Part shown: piece by piece, positions 8,626 through 18,903 of the stretch
Layout of the letters: every line of letters begins with the position of its first letter
Position numbering within the stretch: the stretch's first letter is position 1
Source of the DNA: Cellulomonas marina
GTDB lineage: Bacteria; Actinomycetota; Actinomycetes; Actinomycetales; Cellulomonadaceae
Assembly (NCBI RefSeq): GCF_900111925.1
Contig: NZ_FOKA01000013.1
Location: 48,709 to 112,708 of the forward strand
DNA: 64,000 bases
Direction of reading: 5' to 3'
Made by a program: the position numbers and the translations under genes
The notes under the pieces: model-generated
The model's input: only the letters and a program-made list of their open reading frames with translations
Told to the model about the DNA's origin: nothing
The model's database searches: none

Positions 8626-9503
8626 GCCGGCCCCTCCCCGCCGGCACGCGGCGCGAGGTCCTCCGCGTCGAAGTCCCCGGCCACGCGGACGCCACCGGCG
8701 GCGCTGCCCGTCCACCGCACGGTCAGCTCGCCCAGAGGCTGCACCTGCTCGAACGCCACCGCGCCCTCGCGGAACAGCTCGAGCAGGGCGAGGAACCGGG
8801 CGACGACCACGAGCGTGCCGTCGGCGTCGCCCACCAGCGTGCGGAACGAGGCGCTGCCGCTGCGTCGCAGCCGGGCGACGAGGACGTCGGCCTGCTCGCG
8901 GACGCTGACGGGCGGCGCGTGCAGGTGCGCCAGGTCGACGCCCGGCGGTGCCGGGCGCGGCGCCAGGGCCCGGGCCGCCAGGGCCGCGAGCTGCTCGGGG
9001 CCGATGCTCAGGACGAGCTCGGGCAGGAGGGCGGCGAGCTGCGGCTCGAGCGCGACCTGCCGCGGGAACCGCCGGGACTCGCGCAGGAGGCGCTCCTCCA
9101 GGTCGGCCGCGACCTGCTTGTACGCCCGGTACTGCAGCAGCCGCGCGAACAGCAGGTCCCGCGCCTCGAGCAGCTCGAGGTCCTCGGCGTCCTCGATCTC
9201 CGCGCTCGGCAGCAGGCGCGCGGCCTTGAGGTCCAGCAGCGTGGCCGCGACGAGGAGGAACTCGCTGACCTGTCCCAGGTCCCAGTCCCCCGCGCTCTCC
9301 CGGGCGCGCAGGTGGGCGATGAAGTCGTCGGTCACCCGCGCGAGCGCCACCTCGGTGATGTCGAGCTTGTGCCGGGCGATGAGGCCCAGCAGCAGGTCGA
9401 ACGGGCCCTCGAAGTTGTCGAGGCGGACGGCGAAACCGGTCCCGCCCGCCGGGGCGTCGGCGGCGGGACCCGGCCGGACGGTGGCCTCAGGCGGCGTCGC
9501 CAC
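8622..9503 (-). CDS. scpA: segregation and condensation protein A (kleisin)
   Basis: 293 aa. Kleisin subunit that bridges SMC heads. The signature FEGPFDLLLGLIARHKLDITEVALARVTDDF occupies residues 30-60 (shown in part). It is followed by the helical SEFLLVAATLLDLKAARLLP and a C-terminal winged helix (VVARFLALLELFREGAVAFEQ). It overlaps the 3' end of the ParA-family gene by 17 bp, so expression is almost certainly coupled to that gene and to scpB. Confidence 0.97.
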   Translation of the reverse strand: MATPPEATVRPGPAADAPAGGTGFAVRLDNFEGPFDLLLGLIARHKLDITEVALARVTDDFIAHLRARESAGDWDLGQVSEFLLVAATLLDLKAARLLPSAEIEDAEDLELLEARDLLFARLLQYRAYKQVAADLEERLLRESRRFPRQVALEPQLAALLPELVLSIGPEQLAALAARALAPRPAPPGVDLAHLHAPPVSVREQADVLVARLRRSGSASFRTLVGDADGTLVVVARFLALLELFREGAVAFEQVQPLGELTVRWTGSAAGGVRVAGDFDAEDLAPRAGGEGPA

Positions 9504-10371
9504 GGGCCACGAGCTCGCGCGCGAGCTGGCGGTAGGCGGCGGCGCCGGGGTGGTTCGGGGCGTAGGACGTGATGGGTTCCGCGGCCACCGTCGCGTCCGG
9601 GAACTTCACCGTCCGCCCGATGACGGTGTGCAGGAGCGTGTCGCCGAACGCCTCGTGCACGCGGGCGACGACCTCGCGGGCGTGCAGCGTCCGCGAGTCG
9701 AACATCGTCGCGAGGATCCCGTCGACCTGCAGCCGCGGGTTCAGCCGGTCGCGCACCTTCTCGATCGTCTCGACGAGGAGGGCCACGCCGCGCAGCGCGA
9801 AGAACTCGCACTCGAGCGGGATGAGCACCCCGTGCGCGGCCGTGAGCGCGTTGACGGTCAGCAGCCCGAGCGAGGGCTGGCAGTCGACGAGCACCACGTC
9901 GTACTCGTCCATGACGGGGCGCAGCACGCGGGACAGGACCGACTCGCGCGCCACCTCCCCGACGAGCTGCACCTCGGCCGCGGACAGGTCGATGTTCGCC
10001 GGGAGCAGGTCGAGGTTCTCGACGGCGGTGCTGCGCAGCACCTCCCGCACGTCGAGGCCGCGCTCCATCAGCAGGTTGTAGATCGTCGTGTCGAGCTCGT
10101 GCGGGCTGGTGCCCAGCCCGACGGACGCGGCGCCCTGCGGGTCGAAGTCGACGACGAGCACCCGTCGGCCGTACTCGGCCAGCGCGGCGCCGAGGTTGAT
10201 CGTCGTCGTCGTCTTGCCGACGCCGCCCTTCTGGTTGCACATCGCGATGACCCGGGCCGGGCCGTGCGCCGCCAGGGGCGCGGGGACCGGGAAGTCGGGG
10301 ACGGGACGGCCCGCCGGGTCCAGGCGCTGCTCGCCGGGACCTGCCGTGACCTGCTCGCTCGTGCCGCTCAT
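9487..10371 (-). CDS. ParA family ATPase (chromosome-partitioning type)
   Basis: 294 aa. Deviant Walker A KGGVGKTTTTINLG at about residues 46-59, Walker A' DFDPQGAASVGLG and Walker B VVLVDCQPSLG: an MRP/MinD/ParA-type ATPase. It lies between xerD and scpA, the standard actinobacterial arrangement. It is therefore the Soj-like protein tied to SMC-ScpAB rather than the oriC-proximal parAB pair; this is inferred from context. ATG 10371 has GGGACGAG just upstream and a TAGGTT -10 candidate at 10398-10403, with CTGACG 16 bp further up. Confidence 0.93.
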   Translation of the reverse strand: MSGTSEQVTAGPGEQRLDPAGRPVPDFPVPAPLAAHGPARVIAMCNQKGGVGKTTTTINLGAALAEYGRRVLVVDFDPQGAASVGLGTSPHELDTTIYNLLMERGLDVREVLRSTAVENLDLLPANIDLSAAEVQLVGEVARESVLSRVLRPVMDEYDVVLVDCQPSLGLLTVNALTAAHGVLIPLECEFFALRGVALLVETIEKVRDRLNPRLQVDGILATMFDSRTLHAREVVARVHEAFGDTLLHTVIGRTVKFPDATVAAEPITSYAPNHPGAAAYRQLARELVARGDAA

Positions 10372-10421
10372 GCGCTCGTCCCGCTCACCACCCGGACAAC
10401 CTACCGGAGCCCAACCCCGCG

Positions 10422-11381
10422 TCAGCGCGCCCGGGGGTGCGCCGTCGTGTAGACCTCGCGCAGCGTGTCCCGGGTCACCAGGGTGTACACCTGCGTCGTC
10501 GTGACCGAGGCGTGGCCGAGCAGCTCCTGCACCACCCGCACGTCGGCGCCGCCCGCCAGCAGGTGCGTGGCGAACGAGTGCCGGAGCGTGTGCGGGGACA
10601 GGTGCGGGGCCTGGGCGAGCCCGGCGCGGCCGGCCGCCGCGCGCAGCGCCGCCCACGCGCTCTGGCGGCTCAGCCGTGCGCCGCGCGTGTTGCAGAACAC
10701 CGCCGGCGTGCCGCGGCCGGCGGCCACCAGCGCCGGCCGTCCCCGGACGAGGTACGCCTCGAGCGCGCCGAGCGCGAAGGACCCGACGGGTACGACGCGC
10801 TCCTTGCCCCCCTTGCCGCGCAGCAGCACGGACGCGCGCCCCGGCGAGGTGTCGAGGTCGTCGAGGTCGAGGCCGACGGCCTCCGAGATCCGGGCACCGG
10901 TTGCGTAGAGCAGCTCGAGCAGCGCGCGGTCGCGCAGCGGACCCGGGCCCTCCCCCGTCCCCGCCGCCTCGAGCAGGCGCTCGACGTCCTCGACCGGCAC
11001 GGCCTTGGGCAGGCGCCGGGGCTGCGCGGGCGGACGGACCGCCCGCGCGGCGTCGGCGGGGACGGCGCCCTCCAGGAGCCAGAACCGGTGCCAGCCGCGG
11101 ACGGCCACGACGGCGCGGGCCGCCGAGGACGCGGAGAGCGCCGCACGGCCGTCGGACCCGGACCGCAGGACGCGGACGTAGGCCGTCACGTCGGCCTCCG
11201 CGACCTGGTCCGGCGCCGTGCGCCCGGATGCCGTCAGGTGCCGGGCGTACCGCGCGAGGTCCCGCCGGTAGGCGGCCAGGGTGTTGGCCGACAGGCCGCG
11301 CTCGACCTGCAGGTGGGCCAGGTACTGCTCCAGCGACGCGCGGAGCGCCGGTGCGACGTCCTCGTCGCCGGCTGCCGCCAC
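10422..11381 (-). CDS. xerD: site-specific tyrosine recombinase XerD
   Basis: 319 aa. Resolves chromosome dimers at dif with XerC. It has an N-terminal SAM-like core-binding domain ([26 protein letters not shown]) and a catalytic domain with all expected residues: Arg in TGARISE, Lys in [10 protein letters not shown], HxxR in [12 protein letters not shown], His in LGHAS, and the Tyr nucleophile in TTQVYT. The start is unsure. GTG 11381 lies five bases after the ctaB stop but has its GGAG directly adjacent, and no other ATG/GTG is available before the conserved region. The XerD rather than XerC assignment rests on linkage to parA-scpAB. Confidence 0.93.
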   Translation of the reverse strand: MAAAGDEDVAPALRASLEQYLAHLQVERGLSANTLAAYRRDLARYARHLTASGRTAPDQVAEADVTAYVRVLRSGSDGRAALSASSAARAVVAVRGWHRFWLLEGAVPADAARAVRPPAQPRRLPKAVPVEDVERLLEAAGTGEGPGPLRDRALLELLYATGARISEAVGLDLDDLDTSPGRASVLLRGKGGKERVVPVGSFALGALEAYLVRGRPALVAAGRGTPAVFCNTRGARLSRQSAWAALRAAAGRAGLAQAPHLSPHTLRHSFATHLLAGGADVRVVQELLGHASVTTTQVYTLVTRDTLREVYTTAHPRAR

Positions 11382-11386
11382 CTCCG

Positions 11387-12439
11387 TCAGAAGGGCAGGA
11401 ACACGTCGACGACCACGGCCACCGAGAGAGCGGTGAGGTAGGTGATCGACGCGTGGAACACGGTCATCTCCTTGAGCCGCCCAGCCTGCGGGTCGCGCGC
11501 GCGCCGCAGCAGGCCCAGGCACAGCGCGAGGAACCACACGCCGAGCCCCAGGGCGACCACGCCGTAGACCCAGGTCATCCCGGCGACCGGCACGAGCAGC
11601 AGGCTGCACGCGATCATCGCCAGGGTGTGCCCGACCATCTCGCGGGCGACCCGCGTGTCCGCCGCCACGACGGGCAGCATCGGCACGCCCGCCGCCGCGT
11701 AGTCGCGGCGGAACTTCATCGACAGCGGCCAGTAGTGCGGCGGCGTCCAGAAGAAGACGACGCCGAACAGCACGAGCGGCGCCCAGCCGACACCGCCGGT
11801 GACCGCCGACCACCCGATGAGCACCGGCATGCAGCCGGCCGAGCCGCCCCAGACGATGTTCTGCGACGTCCGCCGCTTGAGGATCATCGTGTAGCCGACG
11901 ACGTAGATGAGCACGGCCGCGGCGGCGAGCAGCGCGGAGACCGGGTTGACGAGCGTCCAGAGCCACACGAGGGACACGACGCCCAGCACGAGCCCGAAGA
12001 CGAGCGTCTCGCGCGGCGTGACCGCGCCCGTGATGGTCGGCCGCCGGCGGGTGCGGTGCATGACGGCGTCGATGTCGCGGTCGAGGTAGCAGTTGAGGAC
12101 GTTCGCGGCGCCCGCGGCCATGGCCCCGCCGACGAGGGTCGCCAGCACCAGCCCGAGCGGGGGCAGGCCGCCGGCGGCCAGCACCATGGTGGGGACGGTG
12201 GTGATGAGCAGCAGCTCGATCACCCGCGGCTTCGTCAGCGCGACGTACGCACCGACCTTGCCCCGCAGCCGCCCGCGTCCCGCGGCGGGCTGCCGGCCGT
12301 CACCGGCGCGCTGCGGCCCCGCGGTGACGGGCACGGCCTCGACGGCCTCGACGGCGTCGCCGATGACGGGTGCGGGAGCCCCCGCGGGCAGGGACGACGC
12401 CGGAGCGGCCTCGGTCGTCAGGGTTCTGCGTGGACGCAC
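11387..12439 (-). CDS. ctaB: protoheme IX farnesyltransferase (heme O synthase)
   Basis: 350 aa from GTG 12439. UbiA-type prenyltransferase adding a farnesyl group to heme b for cytochrome oxidase. The motif [19 protein letters not shown] carries the Asp-rich prenyl-diphosphate site, and a second Asp/Lys site is near [20 protein letters not shown]. Seven to nine membrane helices follow an N-terminal about 75-residue non-conserved leader that includes a short EAVEAV repeat. GTG 12439 is chosen because GGAACGGAG lies 8 bases upstream; an upstream GTG at 12514 is possible. It is divergent from tkt, a conserved actinobacterial pairing. Confidence 0.95.
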   Translation of the reverse strand: MRPRRTLTTEAAPASSLPAGAPAPVIGDAVEAVEAVPVTAGPQRAGDGRQPAAGRGRLRGKVGAYVALTKPRVIELLLITTVPTMVLAAGGLPPLGLVLATLVGGAMAAGAANVLNCYLDRDIDAVMHRTRRRPTITGAVTPRETLVFGLVLGVVSLVWLWTLVNPVSALLAAAAVLIYVVGYTMILKRRTSQNIVWGGSAGCMPVLIGWSAVTGGVGWAPLVLFGVVFFWTPPHYWPLSMKFRRDYAAAGVPMLPVVAADTRVAREMVGHTLAMIACSLLLVPVAGMTWVYGVVALGLGVWFLALCLGLLRRARDPQAGRLKEMTVFHASITYLTALSVAVVVDVFLPF

Positions 12440-12882
12440 GCGGTGCGGCTCCGTTCCTCGTCCGGGGCACCGGGGTGCCGGGTCGACGTCCTGCACGACC
12501 GCCGGGTGCCGCACGCGGCGGTCCGGGCCCGCGGGCGTGCGGGCAGGTCGGGGGGTGCTGGGACCCCGCCATGGTACGCCCGCGGCGCGCCGCCACGGGC
12601 GTGCGGGCGCACGTCACGTCGCGGCCCGGCCACAGGTCGGCGCACCGGCCCGGGGCAGATCGGACCGATCCGGCGTCCCACCCCCTGGACGGCTCGGTCG
12701 GCGGGGCCGGGGGCGGGAGGTCTAGGCTCGCGGCGGGGACGGCAGCGGCGCGCCCGTGGTGCCGCGGCAGCCTGCCGTCGTGCCACCTGCGCACCGTCCC
12801 GTGCCCGTCGTACGCCCGTCGTCCCGGCACCCGGTGCCGGAGCCCCCTGACGCCCGCCGGTCGCGGGCGGGAATGAGGACAT
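12440..12882. other. 443-bp divergent intergenic region between ctaB and tkt
   Basis: No gene is supported here. On the plus strand TAGGCT at 12723-12728 is the best -10 candidate for the pentose phosphate operon, giving a leader of about 150 nt. The leader holds small stems (GGCACC/GGTGCC near 12831 and CCCGCC/GGCGGG near 12850). No known riboswitch class is recognised, and a -35 is not obvious. Confidence 0.4.
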
Positions 12883-15054
12883 GTGAACGTCCAGGCCCCT
12901 GCTGCTCCGTCGGTCGGGTGGACCGACCTCGACCGCAAGGCGGTCGACACGGTCCGCGTCCTCGCCGCCGACGCCGTCGAGAAGGTCGGCAACGGCCACC
13001 CCGGCACCGCGATCAGCCTGGCCCCGGCCGCGTACCTCCTCTACCAGAACGTCATGCGGCACGACCCCGCGGACCCGCACTGGACGGGCCGGGACCGCTT
13101 CGTCCTGTCCTGCGGCCACTCGAGCCTGACGCAGTACATCCAGCTCTACCTGGGCGGCTGGGGCCTGGAGCTCGAGGACCTGGAGGCCCTGCGCACCTGG
13201 GACTCCAAGACCCCGGGCCACCCGGAGTTCCGCCACACCACCGGCATCGAGATCACCACCGGCCCCCTGGGCCAGGGGCTCGCCTCGGCCGTGGGCTTCG
13301 CGATGGCGGCCCGCCGGGAGCGCGGCCTGCTCGACCCCGACGCGGCACCGGGTACCAGCCCGTTCGACCACTTCGTCTACGTGCTGGCCTCCGACGGCGA
13401 CCTGCAGGAGGGCGTCACCTCCGAGGCCTCGTCGGTCGCGGGCACCCAGCAGCTGGGCAACCTCGTCGTCGTCTGGGACGACAACCGCATCTCCATCGAG
13501 GGCGACACGCAGATCGCGTTCACCGAGGACGTCGCCGCGCGCTACGGCGCGTACGGCTGGCACGTGCAGACGGTGGACTGGCTGACCGGGCCCGACGGCT
13601 ACCACGAGGACGTCGACGCCCTCTACGCCGCGATCGAGGCGGCCAAGGCGGTCACGGACCAGCCCTCCTTCATCCAGCTCCGCACGATCATCGCCTGGCC
13701 CTCGCCGAAGAAGCAGGGCACGCACGGCGCGCACGGCTCGAAGCTGGGCACGGACGAGGTCAAGGGCCTCAAGGAGGTCCTCGGCTTCGACCCGGAGAAG
13801 AGCTTCGACGTCGCGCCGGAGGTCATCGAGCACACGCGCGGCCTGTCGCAGCGCACCGCCGAGGCCAAGGCCCGCTGGCAGGAGTCGTACGACGCGTGGC
13901 GCAGCGCGAACCCCGAGCGGGCGGCGCTGCACGACCGGCTCGAGGCCGGCACCCTGCCCGAGGGCTGGGCGGACGCCCTGCCGACGTTCGAGGCCGGCAA
14001 GGCCGTCGCGACGCGCCAGGCGTCCGGCGAGGTGCTCTCCGCGCTCGCGCCCGTCCTGCCCGAGCTGTGGGGCGGCTCCGCCGACCTCGCGGGCTCCAAC
14101 AACACGACGATGAAGGGCGAGCCGTCCTTCATCCCCGCCAAGTACTCCACGAAGGAGTTCTCGGGCGACGAGTACGGCCGCACGCTGCACTTCGGCATCC
14201 GCGAGCACGCGATGGGCGCGATCCTGTCCGGCATCCGGCTGCACGGGAACACCCGGCCGTACGGCGGCACGTTCTTCACCTTCTCGGACTACATGCGCGG
14301 CTCCGTCCGCCTCGCCGCCCTCATGGGCGTGCCGGTCACGTACGTGTGGACGCACGACTCCATCGGCCTGGGTGAGGACGGCCCGACGCACCAGCCGGTC
14401 GAGCACCTCGCGGCGTGCCGCGCCATCCCCGGCCTGGCCGTGGTGCGCCCGGCCGACGCCAACGAGACGGCCGCTGCCTGGAAGGCGCTGCTCGAGCGCA
14501 CCGACGGCCCGGTCGGCCTCGTGCTGACCCGGCAGAACGTGCCGACGTTCCCCCGCGGCGAGGACGGCTTCACGTCCGCCGACGGCGTGGCCCGCGGCGC
14601 GTACGTGCTGCTCGACGCCTCGTCGGGCACGCCGGACGTCATCCTCCTGGCGACGGGCTCCGAGGTGCAGCTCGCCGTCGAGGCGCGCACCACCCTCGAG
14701 GCGGCGGGCGTCGCCACGCGCGTGGTGTCCGCGCCGTCGCTGGAGTGGTTCGCCGAGCAGGACGCGGAGTACCGCGAGCAGGTGCTGCCGAAGGCCGTGC
14801 GCGCCCGCGTGTCGGTCGAGGCGGGGCTGGCCCTGTCCTGGCACAAGCTCGTCGGCGACGCCGGCCGCAGCGTGTCGCTCGAGCACTACGGGGCGTCCGC
14901 CGACTACGAGACGCTGTACCGCGAGTTCGGCATCACGGCCGAGGCCGTCGTGGCCGCGGCGCACGAGTCGCTGGCCGCCGCCCGCGGCGACGCCGACCCG
15001 TCGTCCGACTCCGGCACGCCCGACCGCAGCGGCACGGGCGACCAGCAGGCCTGA
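12883..15054 (+). CDS. tkt: transketolase
   Basis: 723 aa. Thiamine-diphosphate enzyme moving two-carbon units between ketoses and aldoses. N-terminal ThDP-binding region: GNGHPGTAISLAPAAYLLY, then SDGDLQEGVTSEASS (metal/diphosphate site). Middle domain: EHAMGAILSGIRLHGNTRPYGGTFFTFSDYMR. C-terminal transketolase domain follows. GTG 12883 is preceded by GAGGA six bases upstream. First gene of the tkt-tal-zwf-opcA-pgl operon, divergent from ctaB. Confidence 0.98.
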   Translation: MNVQAPAAPSVGWTDLDRKAVDTVRVLAADAVEKVGNGHPGTAISLAPAAYLLYQNVMRHDPADPHWTGRDRFVLSCGHSSLTQYIQLYLGGWGLELEDLEALRTWDSKTPGHPEFRHTTGIEITTGPLGQGLASAVGFAMAARRERGLLDPDAAPGTSPFDHFVYVLASDGDLQEGVTSEASSVAGTQQLGNLVVVWDDNRISIEGDTQIAFTEDVAARYGAYGWHVQTVDWLTGPDGYHEDVDALYAAIEAAKAVTDQPSFIQLRTIIAWPSPKKQGTHGAHGSKLGTDEVKGLKEVLGFDPEKSFDVAPEVIEHTRGLSQRTAEAKARWQESYDAWRSANPERAALHDRLEAGTLPEGWADALPTFEAGKAVATRQASGEVLSALAPVLPELWGGSADLAGSNNTTMKGEPSFIPAKYSTKEFSGDEYGRTLHFGIREHAMGAILSGIRLHGNTRPYGGTFFTFSDYMRGSVRLAALMGVPVTYVWTHDSIGLGEDGPTHQPVEHLAACRAIPGLAVVRPADANETAAAWKALLERTDGPVGLVLTRQNVPTFPRGEDGFTSADGVARGAYVLLDASSGTPDVILLATGSEVQLAVEARTTLEAAGVATRVVSAPSLEWFAEQDAEYREQVLPKAVRARVSVEAGLALSWHKLVGDAGRSVSLEHYGASADYETLYREFGITAEAVVAAAHESLAAARGDADPSSDSGTPDRSGTGDQQA

Positions 15055-15060
15055 CCCGCG

Positions 15061-15080
15061 GTGCCGGGCGCGCCCGGCAC
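15061..15080 (+). terminator. perfect 20-bp palindrome after tkt
   Basis: GTGCCGGGCG followed directly by its exact complement CGCCCGGCAC, six bases after the transketolase stop. It forms a strong hairpin without a U-tract and could attenuate or stabilise the message between tkt and tal. The remaining gap to 15233 shows no gene. Confidence 0.45.
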
Positions 15081-15233
15081 CCGACCGCCGGGCCCCGCCC
15101 GGCACGGACCCACCCCTCGGCGGGGCGTCGCACCTGACGACGCACACGTCGCCACCGCGACGCCCCGCCCCGCGGACCCCACCGGCCGCGCACCCCACGG
15201 GCGCGCCGACCGCAGACGCAAGGAGGACCACCG

Positions 15234-16439
15234 ATGTCCGAGCAGAGCACGCAGGAGACCACCGGCCAGGGCACGCCGAAGGCCGAGGACCGCGGTGCGC
15301 GCAGCGCGCCGCTCGACCGCCTCGTGCAGGAGGGCGTCGCCGTCTGGCTCGACGACCTGTCCCGGGAGCGGCTGCGCACCGGCAACCTCGCCGACCTCGT
15401 GGCCCACCACGGCGTCGTCGGGGTGACGACGAACCCCTCGATCTTCGCCTCGGCGCTCGCCAAGGGCGACGCCTACGACGAGCAGCTGCGCGAGCTGGCC
15501 GCCCAGGGCGCCGACGTCGAGGACGCGGTCTTCCGCATCACCACGGACGACGTCCGCGAGGCGGCCGACGTCCTGCGCCCGGTGTACGACGCCACGGACG
15601 GCGTCGACGGCCGCGTGTCCATCGAGGTCGACCCGCGGCTCGCCCGTGACACGGAGAAGACGGTCGCGTCCGCGAAGGCGCTGTGGTCGACGGTGGACCG
15701 CCCCAACGTCTTCATCAAGATCCCCGCGACGATCGAGGGCCTGCCGGCCATCACCGCGGTCCTGGCCGAGGGCATCAGCGTCAACGTCACGCTCATCTTC
15801 TCCCTCGAGCGCTACCGCGCCGTGCTCGACGCGTTCCTCACGGGTCTCGAGCAGGCGAAGGAGAAGGGCATCGACCTCGCGCCCGTCGCCTCCGTCGCCT
15901 CGTTCTTCGTCAGCCGGGTCGACGCGGCGATCGACAAGAGGCTCGACGAGCTCGGCACCGAGGAGGCCGCCGCGCTGCGCGGCAAGGCCGCCCTGGCCAA
16001 CGCCCGCCTCGCCTACGGCGCGTACCAGGAGGTCGCCGCCTCCGACCGGTGGAAGGCCCTGGCCGCCGCCGGCGCCAAGCCGCAGCGACCGCTGTGGGCG
16101 TCGACCGGCGTCAAGGACCCGGCGTACCCCGACACGCTGTACGTGCAGGAGCTCGTCGTCGCCGGCGTCGTCAACACGATGCCCGCCGGCACGCTCGAGG
16201 CGACGGAGGACCACGCGGAGATCACCGGCGACACGGTCACCGGTCGGACCGAGGAGTCGCAGGAGGTCGTCGACCGGCTCGCGGCCCTCGGCGTCTCCCT
16301 CGACGAGGTGACGGAGGCCCTCGAGGTCGACGGCCTGCAGAAGTTCGACCAGGCCTGGGAGCAGCTCCTCGGCACGGTGCGCGACGGGCTCGGCGGCGCC
16401 CAGGAGGCGGTGGCCAGCGGGTCCGGGGCGTCCCGGTGA
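15234..16439 (+). CDS. tal: transaldolase
   Basis: 401 aa, the long actinobacterial form. Transfers a dihydroxyacetone unit from sedoheptulose-7-phosphate to glyceraldehyde-3-phosphate. The Schiff-base lysine lies in [29 protein letters not shown] and [13 protein letters not shown] are family signatures, and [10 protein letters not shown] follows. The AGGAGG ribosome site is 8 bases before ATG. The stop overlaps the zwf start as GTGA. Confidence 0.98.
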   Translation: MSEQSTQETTGQGTPKAEDRGARSAPLDRLVQEGVAVWLDDLSRERLRTGNLADLVAHHGVVGVTTNPSIFASALAKGDAYDEQLRELAAQGADVEDAVFRITTDDVREAADVLRPVYDATDGVDGRVSIEVDPRLARDTEKTVASAKALWSTVDRPNVFIKIPATIEGLPAITAVLAEGISVNVTLIFSLERYRAVLDAFLTGLEQAKEKGIDLAPVASVASFFVSRVDAAIDKRLDELGTEEAAALRGKAALANARLAYGAYQEVAASDRWKALAAAGAKPQRPLWASTGVKDPAYPDTLYVQELVVAGVVNTMPAGTLEATEDHAEITGDTVTGRTEESQEVVDRLAALGVSLDEVTEALEVDGLQKFDQAWEQLLGTVRDGLGGAQEAVASGSGASR

Positions 16440-17977
16440 GGCCCGCCAAGGTCGCACCCGGCCGCAACCCGCTGCGGGACCCGCGGGACCGGCGCCTGCC
16501 GCGCATCGCCGGCCCCTGCGGGCTCGTCATCTTCGGCGTCACCGGCGACCTGGCGCGCAAGAAGCTCATGCCGGCCGTCTACGACCTCACCAACCGCGGC
16601 CTGCTCCCGCCCGGGTTCGCCCTGACGGGCTTCGCCCGGCGGGACTGGGAGACGCAGGACTTCGCGCAGATCGTCCACGACTCCGTCCGCGAGCACGCCC
16701 GCACGCCGTTCCACGAGGCGACGTGGCGCCAGCTCGCGGAGGGCATCCGCTTCGTCCAGGGCTCCTTCGACGACGACGCCGCGTTCGACCAGCTGGCCGC
16801 GACGGTCGAGGAGCTCGACGTGAAGCGCGGCACCGGCGGCAACCACGCGTTCTACCTGTCGGTGCCGCCGAGCCAGTTCCCCGTCGTCTGCGAGCAGCTG
16901 TCCCGGTCGGGCCTGTCGCAGCCGAAGGAGGGCACCTGGCGCCGCGTGGTCATCGAGAAGCCCTTCGGGCACGACCTCAAGAGCGCGCAGGAGCTGGACC
17001 GCGTCGTCTCCTCGGTCTTCCGACCGGACGACGTGTTCCGGATCGACCACTACCTGGGCAAGGAGACGGTCCAGAACCTCCTGGCCCTGCGGTTCGCGAA
17101 CCAGCTCTTCGAGCCGATCTGGAACGCCAACTACGTCGACCACGTGCAGATCACGATGGCCGAGGACATCGGCATCGGCGGGCGCGCGGGGTACTACGAC
17201 GGCATCGGCGCGGCGCGCGACGTCATCCAGAACCACCTCCTGCAGCTCCTGGCGCTCACCGCCATGGAGGAGCCCGTCTCCTTCGAGGCGGCGGACCTGC
17301 GGGCGGAGAAGATCAAGGTCCTCTCGGCGGTCCGGCTCCCGCGCGACCTCGGCCGGCACACCTCGCGCGGGCAGTACGCCGCGGGGTGGCAGGGCGGCGA
17401 GCAGGTCGTCGGGTACCTGGAGGAGGAGGGGTTCAACCCCGCCTCCACCACGGAGACCTTCGCGGCCGTGCGCCTGGACATCGACACCCGCCGCTGGGCC
17501 GGCGTGCCGTTCTACCTGCGCACCGGGAAGCGCCTCGGCCGCCGCGTCACCGAGATCGCGGTCGTGTTCAAGCGCGCGCCGCACCTGCCCTTCGAGTCGA
17601 CCGCCACGGAGGAGCTGGGCAAGAACGCCCTGGTCATCCGCGTGCAGCCCGACGAGGGCGTCACGCTGCGGTTCGGCGCCAAGGTGCCCGGCACCGCCAT
17701 GGAGGTGCGCGACGTCACGATGGACTTCGGGTACGGGCACTCGTTCACCGAGTCCTCGCCGGAGGCCTACGAGCGCCTCATCCTCGACGTGCTCCTCGGC
17801 GACCCGCCGCTGTTCCCGCGCCAGGAGGAGGTCGAGCTGTCCTGGAAGGTCCTCGACCCGATCACGGCGTACTGGGCCTCGAAGGGCAAGCCCGACCAGT
17901 ACCGCGCCGGCACCTGGGGACCGGCGTCGGCCGACGCGATGATGGCCCGTGACGGCCGCCAGTGGAGGAGACCGTGA
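16436..17977 (+). CDS. zwf: glucose-6-phosphate 1-dehydrogenase
   Basis: 513 aa. First and committed step of the oxidative pentose phosphate pathway, making NADPH and 6-phosphogluconolactone. Nucleotide-binding [18 protein letters not shown] is near residue 35, and the active-site signature [13 protein letters not shown] is near residue 200. GTG 16436 overlaps the tal stop (GTGA), and its own TGA overlaps the opcA GTG in the same way, so three genes are translationally chained. Confidence 0.98.
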   Translation: MRPAKVAPGRNPLRDPRDRRLPRIAGPCGLVIFGVTGDLARKKLMPAVYDLTNRGLLPPGFALTGFARRDWETQDFAQIVHDSVREHARTPFHEATWRQLAEGIRFVQGSFDDDAAFDQLAATVEELDVKRGTGGNHAFYLSVPPSQFPVVCEQLSRSGLSQPKEGTWRRVVIEKPFGHDLKSAQELDRVVSSVFRPDDVFRIDHYLGKETVQNLLALRFANQLFEPIWNANYVDHVQITMAEDIGIGGRAGYYDGIGAARDVIQNHLLQLLALTAMEEPVSFEAADLRAEKIKVLSAVRLPRDLGRHTSRGQYAAGWQGGEQVVGYLEEEGFNPASTTETFAAVRLDIDTRRWAGVPFYLRTGKRLGRRVTEIAVVFKRAPHLPFESTATEELGKNALVIRVQPDEGVTLRFGAKVPGTAMEVRDVTMDFGYGHSFTESSPEAYERLILDVLLGDPPLFPRQEEVELSWKVLDPITAYWASKGKPDQYRAGTWGPASADAMMARDGRQWRRP

Positions 17978-18891
17978 TCATCCACCTGCCGGGCACCACG
18001 ACCCGGGCGATCAACAAGCGCCTCATCGAGGAGCGCGACGAGGGCGGCGCCGTCGCCCTCGGGCGCGTGCTGACCCTCGTGATCGACGCCGAGGACCAGG
18101 ACCCCGAGGTCGCCATCGCGGCGGCCAACGAGGCGAGCCGGGAGCACCCCTGCCGCGTCATCGTCCTGGCCCGCAGCGCCGAGCCCGCCGAGAGCACCCT
18201 CGACGCGGAGATCCGGCTGGGCGGTGACGCCGGCGCGAGCGAGGTCGTCATCCTGCGGCCGTCCCGCGCGATCGCGGCGGACGACGACACCCTCGTCATG
18301 CCCCTGCTCCTGCCGGACGCCCCCATCGTCACGTGGTGGCCGTTCGAGGTGCCGGACAACCCCGCGGCGCACCCGCTGGGCCGCATGGCGCAGCGCCGGA
18401 TCACGGACACGTCCGCCACCTCGCAGCCCGGGCCGGCCCTGCGCCGCCTGGCGACGGTCCACGCGGAGGGCGACACGGACATCGCCTGGGCGCGGACCAC
18501 CCTGTGGCGGGGGCTCATCGCGGCGACGCTGGAGCAGCCGCCGTTCGAGCCCGTGCTCGAGGCGTCGGTCTCCGGCGAGAGCACGCACCCGTCCGTCGAC
18601 CTCATGGCCGGCTGGCTGGCGTGGTCGCTCAAGTGCCCCGTGCGCGTCGAGCGCATCGAGGGCGCGCCGGCGATCACGCAGGTGCGGCTGCACCGGGCGT
18701 CCGGGGACATCGTGCTCGACCGTCCCGACGGCAAGACGGCCGCGCTCATCAAGCCGGACCAGCCGGAGCACCGGATCGCCCTGCCCATCCGTCAGCTCCG
18801 CGAGTGCCTGGCCGAGGAGCTGCGCCGCCTCGACGCCGACGAGGTGTACGGCGAGACCCTCACGCGCGGCCTCGCCCTCATCGACGCCTGA
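17974..18891 (+). CDS. opcA: glucose-6-phosphate dehydrogenase assembly protein OpcA
   Basis: 305 aa. Known in cyanobacteria and actinobacteria as an activator/assembly factor of G6PDH; always next to zwf in actinobacteria, as here. Recognisable segments: RVLTLVIDAEDQD, HPCRVIVLARS, PDAPIVTWWPFEVPDNPAAHPLG. GTG 17974 overlaps the zwf stop (GTGA) with GGAGGAG just upstream. GTG 17962 in frame is an alternative that would add four residues. No catalytic motif is expected. Confidence 0.95.
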   Translation: MIIHLPGTTTRAINKRLIEERDEGGAVALGRVLTLVIDAEDQDPEVAIAAANEASREHPCRVIVLARSAEPAESTLDAEIRLGGDAGASEVVILRPSRAIAADDDTLVMPLLLPDAPIVTWWPFEVPDNPAAHPLGRMAQRRITDTSATSQPGPALRRLATVHAEGDTDIAWARTTLWRGLIAATLEQPPFEPVLEASVSGESTHPSVDLMAGWLAWSLKCPVRVERIEGAPAITQVRLHRASGDIVLDRPDGKTAALIKPDQPEHRIALPIRQLRECLAEELRRLDADEVYGETLTRGLALIDA

Positions 18892-18903
18892 CCCGGAGGA
18901 CGC

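Noticed and set aside
12723..12882. A riboswitch in the transketolase leader (for example thiamine)
   Set aside because: The leader has stems but none of the conserved TPP or other riboswitch sequence motifs.
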